Of a DNA stretch of 6,749 bases, positions 1-5,632 are shown in pieces. Made by a program: the position numbers and the translations under genes. Under the pieces are notes generated by a model. That model made no database searches. It was not told the origin of the DNA and saw only the letters and a program-made list of their open reading frames with translations. The stretch lies in contig JAAYRN010000209.1 of assembly GCA_012518765.1 (NCBI GenBank), forward strand, positions 1 through 6,749. Direction: 5' to 3'. How positions within the stretch are numbered: position 1 is the stretch's first letter; each line of letters begins with the position of its first letter. This DNA comes from Bacteroidales bacterium (GTDB lineage Bacteria; Bacteroidota; Bacteroidia; Bacteroidales; WCHB1-69).

Positions 1-1904
1 GAGGTTGTGATATTTACGTTATGTCTTCTATCGAAATGAGTTCTATAGATAACTTTTCCATCATCTCTGTAAACCCAATTTAAACTATAAACTAGATTGG
101 CACTGAATTGCTTGTAATTATATTTAATACTTAAATCGGCTCCGTAGGCTTGTCCTGTTTCCAATATATATTCATCGTCAAAATCAAACATTTGATAACG
201 GTTGATATTGGTTAAATGCGAAAAGTTTTTAAAGTAAGTTTCTGCATTTAACGCAAAATATTTCAAAAAATCGACTTCAATACCTGCAACGATATGCTGT
301 CCTTTTTGTAGGCTATTTCTTATGTTTCGATTTATAGAATCGGGATAAAATTCGGGAGTAGTCAAAAAGCCGTAAAACAAATTAACTACATCTTGGTCAG
401 AAGTTGCACTGATAATATTTTGTGAATACAAGCCTGTGGCAAATTTTAAACGCACATTTTCGCTGACATTATATTTAAATGCCAATCGCGGTTCGGGCGA
501 AACTGCCGCTTGAGATGCATAATAATGCAAGCGAATACTGGGTTCTATAATAAACCGCTTTACAATCCATTTATACTTAAAATACAGTGCAAATTCACTA
601 TTGAAACTTTCTTGACCGCAATCGGTACCATAGGGATTGGTAAACTCGTAGTTAAGCCATGTTCCCGAAAAATCCACTCCATATTTAAAAGTATTGTTTC
701 CAAATAAATAAGTAAAATTTAAGCCGAAATTATACCCGTTTATGTGGCTGGAACGCAAAGGTACAGTGGTTTCGTTTAATGTATTGGTGTAATTTGAAAA
801 CGCAAACACACCGTCTATGAGTATGTTTGACATAGAAGGCAGTATTAAATAATTAGCTCCTAATCCCCAGGAGTTCCATTTGTAATTGGCTATATTTGGG
901 TAGTTTACACCATCGTTAAAACTAAATCCAAACAAATTCATGCGACTGCCGTTGGTGGTTTGTAGCGATATTTTTCCGTAACCATCTAAATAATTATAAG
1001 GCAAACCGTCTTTGTTGGCGTATGCATACAACCATTTGGAGGTTTGTTCTAAGTATGAACCTTTTAGAGACAATAAAAAGGATAAACTTGTGTGCTTTTT
1101 ATTGCTTTCTTTTATCAAAGGTCCCTCTAATAACATTTTAGAACCAAAGGTATTAATATCAAATTTCCCCGACAGTCTTTTTCTATTACCCTCTCTGGTT
1201 TTTATATCCAACACAGACGAAACCCTACAACCGTATTCAGCTCCAAAACCTCCGCTATACAAATCAGCACTTTTGATAATATCGGTATCAAATACAGAAA
1301 ATAATCCTATGGAATGGAAAGGGTTATAAATCAATAATCCATCTAATAAAACCTTGTTTTGTATGGGCGTACCGCCTCGTATATATAACTGTCCGCCTTG
1401 ATCGCCAGTAAAAACAATACCGGGCAATACTTGTAGGTATTGTGCTATATCGGGAATGCCTCCAATGGTAGGCATTTGATTGATTTCCTTTGAGGTAACT
1501 CGTTGTACCGATACATGGGTTTCAGTTTTCAATATTTCTCTTTCGGCATACACCTGTACTCCCTTTATTTCTAAAGAAATAGGTTCTAAATAGAGTTTAT
1601 CGGTTATTACAGTACCTGCTTTTATTTGATAGGTTGCAATCAAAGAATCGTAACCTAAATAAGTGATTTTTAGTTTATAATCACCCGGTTTTAATTTGGT
1701 TAAAATAAAGTAACCGTTGTTGTCGGAAACAACACCTGTTCTTTCGTTTACCATGTAAACAGAGCAATACGGTATGGGTTCTCCATTGCTTTTATCGTAT
1801 ATAAAACCTTTAATTACACCGTTTTGAGCATGTACACTATTATTCCCAATCCATAAAGAAGAAAAAAGAAAAAAAAGCAGTGTTTTTAAATATAATTTAT
1901 TCAT
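1..1904 (-). CDS. TonB-dependent outer-membrane receptor with N-terminal carboxypeptidase-regulatory-like domain (C-terminus cut by window edge)
   Basis: The reading frame is open from the ATG at 1904 to the first base of the window, giving 634 residues with no stop; the end of the barrel is missing. Residues 1-26 are a signal peptide (Lys near the start, a Leu/Phe-rich core, probable cleavage after VHA before Gln27). Residues about 28-110 form a carboxypeptidase-regulatory-like beta sandwich (GVIKGFIYD, then NNGYFILTKLKPGDYKLKITY is split across 62-82). A TonB-box-like stretch lies at 113-120 (IKGVQVYA). The plug spans about 125-235, with MPTIGGIPDIAQYLQVLPGI at 144-163, IRGG at 175-178, LLDG at 186-189 and AEYGCRVSSVLDI at 222-234. 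The remainder is rich in alternating aromatic strands typical of the 22-strand barrel, ending in RTHFDRRHNVNI. Known family role: energy-dependent import across the outer membrane; the substrate is not evident. No SusD-like partner is in view. It overlaps the upstream aminotransferase by one base. Confidence 0.95.
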   Translation of the reverse strand, partial: MNKLYLKTLLFFLFSSLWIGNNSVHAQNGVIKGFIYDKSNGEPIPYCSVYMVNERTGVVSDNNGYFILTKLKPGDYKLKITYLGYDSLIATYQIKAGTVITDKLYLEPISLEIKGVQVYAEREILKTETHVSVQRVTSKEINQMPTIGGIPDIAQYLQVLPGIVFTGDQGGQLYIRGGTPIQNKVLLDGLLIYNPFHSIGLFSVFDTDIIKSADLYSGGFGAEYGCRVSSVLDIKTREGNRKRLSGKFDINTFGSKMLLEGPLIKESNKKHTSLSFLLSLKGSYLEQTSKWLYAYANKDGLPYNYLDGYGKISLQTTNGSRMNLFGFSFNDGVNYPNIANYKWNSWGLGANYLILPSMSNILIDGVFAFSNYTNTLNETTVPLRSSHINGYNFGLNFTYLFGNNTFKYGVDFSGTWLNYEFTNPYGTDCGQESFNSEFALYFKYKWIVKRFIIEPSIRLHYYASQAAVSPEPRLAFKYNVSENVRLKFATGLYSQNIISATSDQDVVNLFYGFLTTPEFYPDSINRNIRNSLQKGQHIVAGIEVDFLKYFALNAETYFKNFSHLTNINRYQMFDFDDEYILETGQAYGADLSIKYNYKQFSANLVYSLNWVYRDDGKVIYRTHFDRRHNVNITT

Positions 1905-1906
1905 TA
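1902..1906 (-). other. TAATG stop/start overlap (translational coupling site)
   Basis: On the minus strand the stop codon of the aminotransferase (TAA) shares its last base with the ATG of the TonB-dependent receptor, reading TAATG. There is no room for an independent leader, so reinitiation by terminating ribosomes is the likely way the receptor is translated. The overlap also fixes the receptor start, because the signal peptide begins exactly here. Confidence 0.8.
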
Positions 1907-3091
1907 TAGATTTTCTTTGATGGCTGAAACGATGCGTTCACAAACTTCTTTAATTTCTGATTTTGAAATGGTTAAAGGTGGTGCTATACGCATAGCCGTA
2001 TCGCAAAATAAAAACCAATCGACAATAATCCCTTGCTGCAAGCAAGAGTTTATATATTTAAAATTCAACTCTTTATCTCCAAATTCAAGTGCCATCATCA
2101 ATCCTTTTTTTCTAATTTCCTTCAAGGTAGGAATTTCGGATAAATAAGTAGCCAATAATTCTGATTTTTCTGCTACTTCTTGCGGCAAATTTTCTTCCGT
2201 AATAACAGACAAGGAAGCCAAGGCAGCGGCACAACTCAGCGGATGTCCTCCAAAAGTGGTAATATGTCCCAAAGCAGGCTGATACGTAAGCGTATGCATT
2301 ATATTTTCCGATGCTACAAAAGCTCCCAACGGCATACCACCTCCCAAACCTTTGGCTAAGGTAAGTATATCGGGAACTATTCCTAAGTGTTCAAAAGCAA
2401 ACAGTTTTCCTGTGCGTCCAAAGCCAGTTTGTATTTCGTCAAAAACCAACAAAGCACCCTGTTCCTTGCATCGCTTGCTCAAGGCTTGCCAATAAGAAAC
2501 ATCGGCAAGACGTATGCCCGCCTCTCCTTGTATAGGTTCTATAAAAACAGCTGCTGTTTTATGTGTAATCAATTCCAAATCCGCAATTTTGCCAAATCTG
2601 ATTTTACGAACATCGGGAATTAAGGGACGAAACGCACGGGTAAACTCCAAATCACCCATTAAACTCAACGAGCCACTGCTACTGCCGTGATAAGCATTAT
2701 AGCAAGAAATCAACTCACTCCTACCCGTAAAACGCTTGGCTAATTTCATAGCTCCCTCAATGGCTTCGGTACCAGAATTTACAAAGTAAACCGAATCTAA
2801 ACTTGAAGGTAAATAAGAGGCGAGTTTATGAGCCAATTGCACCTGCGGACTTAATACATATTCACCATATACATTGGTATGCAAGTATGTATCTGCTTGT
2901 TTTTTAATAGCAGCTACTACTTTGGGATGGCTATGCCCTACATTGCTTACGGCAATACCCGAAATAAAATCTACATAACTCCTACCCTCTGTATCATATA
3001 AATAAATACCTTCCGAACGCTCAATTTCCAATGCCAAAGGAGCTGGCGAAGTTTGAGCAAGGTGCTTGTAAAATAATTCTCTTTGATTCAT
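1904..3091 (-). CDS. Class III (ornithine/acetylornithine-type) PLP-dependent aminotransferase
   Basis: This is a complete 395-residue protein, normal length for the class III aminotransferases (ArgD, RocD, GabT group). The family moves an amino group, usually from the distal amine of a diamino or omega-amino acid, to a 2-oxo acid in the cytoplasm. Visible signatures are NSGTEA at 105-110 (PLP phosphate binding), YHG at 134-136 (ring stacking), EPIQGEAG at 185-192, DEIQTGFGRTG at 218-228 with Asp218 for the pyridine nitrogen, TLAKGLGGGMPLGA at 244-257 with Lys247 as the Schiff-base lysine, TTFGG at 278-282 (phosphate contact from the other subunit), and MRIAPPL at 367-373, whose Arg368 should bind a carboxylate. 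All catalytic residues are present. The substrate is not settled: the motif after YHG is SSSGSLS rather than the FHGRT seen in ArgD, so I do not assign argD. It is the first gene of a two-gene operon with the receptor. The start has no clear ribosome-binding site, which is usual here. Confidence 0.95.
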   Translation of the reverse strand: MNQRELFYKHLAQTSPAPLALEIERSEGIYLYDTEGRSYVDFISGIAVSNVGHSHPKVVAAIKKQADTYLHTNVYGEYVLSPQVQLAHKLASYLPSSLDSVYFVNSGTEAIEGAMKLAKRFTGRSELISCYNAYHGSSSGSLSLMGDLEFTRAFRPLIPDVRKIRFGKIADLELITHKTAAVFIEPIQGEAGIRLADVSYWQALSKRCKEQGALLVFDEIQTGFGRTGKLFAFEHLGIVPDILTLAKGLGGGMPLGAFVASENIMHTLTYQPALGHITTFGGHPLSCAAALASLSVITEENLPQEVAEKSELLATYLSEIPTLKEIRKKGLMMALEFGDKELNFKYINSCLQQGIIVDWFLFCDTAMRIAPPLTISKSEIKEVCERIVSAIKENL

Positions 3092-3118
3092 ACCTTAAAT
3101 TTACTTCTTATAAACGCT

Positions 3119-3150
3119 GAAATATATCACTTATTTTAAAGTAAAAACAA
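3119..3150 (-). promoter_or_regulatory. Candidate promoter for the aminotransferase/receptor operon
   Basis: Read on the minus strand, 3126-3119 is TATATTTC, one mismatch from the Bacteroidota -7 consensus TAnnTTTG. A TTG at 3150-3148 lies 21 bases upstream, near the spacing expected for the -33 element. The -7 element ends 27 bases before the ATG at 3091. In such AT-rich DNA a one-mismatch match can arise by chance, so this is a tentative call. Confidence 0.28.
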
Positions 3151-3277
3151 TAAAAATTAAACTTTTACTCCCTACTGTAAAGCTAAAGGCATATAGGTAT
3201 ACAAGAGACGATGCGTTTATTTACTTACTGAAATAAAAAACAACTTATTTAGAAATAGTTTATGTTAAAAAAAACAC

Positions 3278-3285
3278 TAATTTTG
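3278..3285 (+). promoter_or_regulatory. Bacteroidota -7 promoter element (TAATTTTG) of the glycosyltransferase operon
   Basis: TAATTTTG is an exact match to TAnnTTTG, the -7 consensus of the primary sigma factor in Bacteroidota. It ends 37 bases before the ATG at 3323, which would leave a short leader of about 30 bases. No TTTG or TTG is found at the usual -33 distance (roughly 3254-3258), so the promoter would be an incomplete one. The position relative to the gene is the main support. Confidence 0.5.
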
Positions 3286-3322
3286 CATTTAATAAACCTT
3301 AGGCACATAACATAAATATATT

Positions 3323-4672
3323 ATGAAAAATAAATTCAGTGTTTTAGCTATCGCTTTAATGGGTTTTATTTATGGTTTTTATATTCTTAACAACAGTCTA
3401 CATAAAAAACCTGAAAAAGTGATTGTTTGGGATGTTATTTCATATTACTCCTATTTGCCTGCCACTTTTATTGAAAAAGATTATAAACTACAAAAATGGA
3501 AAAATAAAGAACCTTGGAAAAGCAGATATTGGCCTGAGTATATTCCTGCTACAGAAAACTTTGTTATTAAAACAAGCATGGGAGTAGCCTTTATGTATTA
3601 TCCTTTTTTTCAGACGGCACACCTGTTATCTCCTTTGCTGGGTTACGAAAATGACGGTTTTACCGCCCCTTATTCTACAGCTCTAATTATCAGCTCTATA
3701 CTATATGCCTTAATGGGAATGTTTTTTTTACGAAAAGTTCTATTATATTCCTACAACGACATTATTACATCTATTACTTTATTAATCATAGGTTTATCTA
3801 CCAACTTATTTTGGTATACAACCAAAGAGGCTCCTATGTCGCATAGCTATAGTTTTGCTTTGTTTTGTATATTTATTTTTTTAACCGATAGGTGGTATCA
3901 AAAACCAAACTATACACGCAGTGTTTTTTTAGGTCTTACATTGGGCTTGATTATACTCATACGTCCAACTAATATTATCATTGTATTGTATTTTCTATTG
4001 TATGGTATCATTAAAAGCAAAGATTTTAAAAATCGTTTTATAACATACTTATCTAATTACAAGCAAATTATACTTATTTCTATTTGTATACTTTTAGTTT
4101 GGATACCCCAATTATTATATTGGAAATCTGTAACTAATCAATTCTTCTTTTATTCGTATAGCGATAATGAGAGTTTTTTCTTTGCCAATCCTAAAATTAT
4201 AAATGTATTGTTTGGATTTCGCAAAGGGTGGCTATTATACACACCTTCTATGATTTTCTCTCTTATTGGAATCTTTTTATTAAAAAACACAAAATATTTT
4301 TGGGCTATTCTCTCTTTTACACTTGTCAATATTTATATAATATCATCGTGGTGGTGTTGGTGGTATGGAGGTGGTTTTGGCATGCGTCCTTTTATCGAAA
4401 GCTATGCTTTATTAGCTATTCCTTTGGCAGCGTATTTAAATTGGATAGTAGCCCAAAAGAAAGTTTATAAAATTATGCTTATCATTGCAACGTCAATAAT
4501 AGTTGCACAATCTACCTTTCATATTATACAATATCACTACAAAACAATACATTACGAATCTATGACTCGAAAAGCATACTTCGATTCTTTTTGGAGAATT
4601 AACAAATCGGAGAATTTTGAAACTTATTTAGATTATCCTAATTATTCAGCTGCTAAACAAAATAAACGATAA
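3323..4672 (+). CDS. Multi-pass membrane protein, GT-C-like glycosyltransferase
   Basis: The protein has 449 residues and is very hydrophobic, with about ten predicted membrane segments (about 5-23, 86-105, 117-136, 146-163, 172-188, 199-229 possibly as two, 247-266, 304-320, 325-341, 357-375, 381-400). After the first helix comes WDVISYYSYLPA (36-47). An acidic residue in the first extracytoplasmic loop is where GT-C enzymes keep their catalytic acid, so Asp37 is the candidate. Other marked motifs are MSHSYSF (172-178), RPTN (214-217) and the aromatic/glycine stretch SWWCWWYGGGFGMRPF (342-357), which recalls a motif I associate with uncharacterised Bacteroidota membrane glycosyltransferases. 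GT-C enzymes transfer a sugar from a polyprenyl-phosphate donor on the periplasmic side. The next gene, 3 bp downstream, should make such a donor, which supports the assignment. No Shine-Dalgarno is seen; the leader before ATG is A/T only. Alternative: a non-catalytic polysaccharide membrane protein. The fold call is inferred from layout, not from a clear family match. Confidence 0.72.
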   Translation: MKNKFSVLAIALMGFIYGFYILNNSLHKKPEKVIVWDVISYYSYLPATFIEKDYKLQKWKNKEPWKSRYWPEYIPATENFVIKTSMGVAFMYYPFFQTAHLLSPLLGYENDGFTAPYSTALIISSILYALMGMFFLRKVLLYSYNDIITSITLLIIGLSTNLFWYTTKEAPMSHSYSFALFCIFIFLTDRWYQKPNYTRSVFLGLTLGLIILIRPTNIIIVLYFLLYGIIKSKDFKNRFITYLSNYKQIILISICILLVWIPQLLYWKSVTNQFFFYSYSDNESFFFANPKIINVLFGFRKGWLLYTPSMIFSLIGIFLLKNTKYFWAILSFTLVNIYIISSWWCWWYGGGFGMRPFIESYALLAIPLAAYLNWIVAQKKVYKIMLIIATSIIVAQSTFHIIQYHYKTIHYESMTRKAYFDSFWRINKSENFETYLDYPNYSAAKQNKR

Positions 4673-4675
4673 GAC

Positions 4676-5632
4676 ATGGAAAACATTCATACTGCCGTTG
4701 TGATACCCTGTTATAAAGTAGAAACTAAAATAGAAGAAACCGTTTTAGATATACCAGAGTTTATAACACATATTATATTGATAAACGATGCATCGCCCGA
4801 CAACACAGGAAATATTATCGATGATATGGCTCGAAAAAACAAAAAAATTACAAGCATACACCATTCTAAAAATCAAGGTGTAGGTGGTGCTATGAAAAGT
4901 GGTTTCAACAAAGCATTGGAACTACAAAGCGATATTATTATTAAAATAGATGGTGATGGTCAAATGGACACATCCTATCTTTTACCTATGATAGAAACAT
5001 TAAAAAAATCGCAATATCAATTTGTGAAAGGCAATCGATTTCACGATAGAAAAATGTTAAAAAAAATGCCAGCCATTAGAAGAGCAGGTAATTTATTAAT
5101 TGGTTTTCTCATTAAATTAGCTTCAGGTTATTGGAAGATTTCCGATCCAACTAACGGCTTTTTTGCCATCCAAAGAAAAACACTAAAAGAACTTAATTTC
5201 AATCGCTTATCTAATCGATTTTTCTTTGAATCCTCACTTATAATTGAACTTTACTACACAGGAGCTTCTATCAAAGACCTTACTATGCCTGCTATTTATA
5301 ACGATGAAAAATCAAACCTTTCCATTACACAAACGCTATTTAGTTTCCCTTTTAAAATTTTTGTTTCTTTTATACGAAGAATTTGGCTACAATATTTTAT
5401 TTATGACTTTAATATAGCATCTTTGTACATATTTTTTGGCAGTATATCTTTTCTATTTGGTTTAATATTTGGCTCTATCAAATGGGCATACTATGCCTCA
5501 AACCATATAGCTGCCCCTACTGGAACCATTATGCTTGCTACATTGACATTAATTCTTGGTTTTCAAATGTTGTTATCTGCTATTCAATATGATATTACTG
5601 CTAAAAATCCTTTTCAACATCAATATGAATAA
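4676..5632 (+). CDS. GT2 family polyprenyl-phosphate glycosyltransferase (GtrB / dolichyl-phosphate-mannose synthase type)
   Basis: The 318-residue protein has an N-terminal GT-A domain and two C-terminal membrane helices (about 247-267 and 284-303), the layout and length of GtrB-like and DPM1-like enzymes. Seen in the sequence: VVIPCYK at 8-14, LINDASPDNT at 35-44 (nucleotide binding, Asp38), NQGVGGAMKSGF at 66-77, IDGDGQMD at 91-98 containing the metal-binding Asp92-Gly-Asp94, KGNRF at 118-122, SDPTNGFFAI at 156-165 and an amphipathic, basic and aromatic helix at about 222-243 before the first membrane helix. Enzymes of this type transfer one sugar from a nucleotide sugar to polyprenyl phosphate at the cytoplasmic face. 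The sugar (glucose, mannose or another) cannot be read from sequence. It starts 3 bp after the GT-C-like gene and its end overlaps the next gene by 8 bp, so all three are co-transcribed. Confidence 0.93.
   Translation: MENIHTAVVIPCYKVETKIEETVLDIPEFITHIILINDASPDNTGNIIDDMARKNKKITSIHHSKNQGVGGAMKSGFNKALELQSDIIIKIDGDGQMDTSYLLPMIETLKKSQYQFVKGNRFHDRKMLKKMPAIRRAGNLLIGFLIKLASGYWKISDPTNGFFAIQRKTLKELNFNRLSNRFFFESSLIIELYYTGASIKDLTMPAIYNDEKSNLSITQTLFSFPFKIFVSFIRRIWLQYFIYDFNIASLYIFFGSISFLFGLIFGSIKWAYYASNHIAAPTGTIMLATLTLILGFQMLLSAIQYDITAKNPFQHQYE
5625..5632 (+). other. 8-bp gene overlap ATGAATAA (start of hydrolase inside end of GT2 gene)
   Basis: The ATG of the lipoprotein hydrolase lies out of frame within the last codons of the GT2 gene, and the GT2 stop TAA follows five bases after the ATG begins its codon. 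The overlap indicates coupled translation and decides the hydrolase start, because the lipoprotein signal peptide begins immediately at this codon. Confidence 0.75.

Larger units (their letters stand above)
3092..3322. other. Divergent intergenic region between the two operons
   Basis: This 231-bp AT-rich gap separates the start of the minus-strand aminotransferase operon from the start of the plus-strand glycosyltransferase operon and must hold both promoters. I see a perfect Bacteroidota -7 element facing right and a weaker candidate facing left. Apart from those it contains runs of A, but no open frame of note, no strong hairpin and no riboswitch-like structure that I can recognise. Confidence 0.8.

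Noticed and set aside
510..1329. Open frames on the plus strand opposite the TonB-dependent receptor (510-707 and 1012-1329)
   Set aside because: They lie antisense inside a continuous, well-supported receptor frame and their translations show no domain or signal; they are shadows.
1..1904. Possible SusC-type receptor of a polysaccharide-utilisation locus, linked to the GH5-like gene
   Set aside because: There is no SusD gene, the receptor points away on the opposite strand, it is translationally coupled to an aminotransferase, and its plug motif (MPTIGG...LQVLPGI) differs from SusC proteins.
1917..2623. Open frames on the plus strand opposite the aminotransferase (1917-2147 and 2387-2623)
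   Set aside because: They are antisense to a gene with all catalytic motifs intact, and are compositionally explained by it.
3164..3181. Small inverted repeat TTTAC / GTAAA with an 8-base loop in the divergent region
   Set aside because: A 5-bp AT-rich stem is expected by chance, is too weak for a terminator, and does not sit at the end of a gene.
3262..3315. A 17-codon reading frame ahead of the GT-C-like gene (ATG at 3262, stop at 3313-3315), considered as a leader peptide
   Set aside because: It begins upstream of the best promoter element, which lies within it, and has no ribosome-binding site or attenuator-like structure.
4228..4470. 80-codon frame inside the GT-C-like gene in another frame
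   Set aside because: It is nested in a longer conserved-looking membrane gene, with no start signal or recognisable content.
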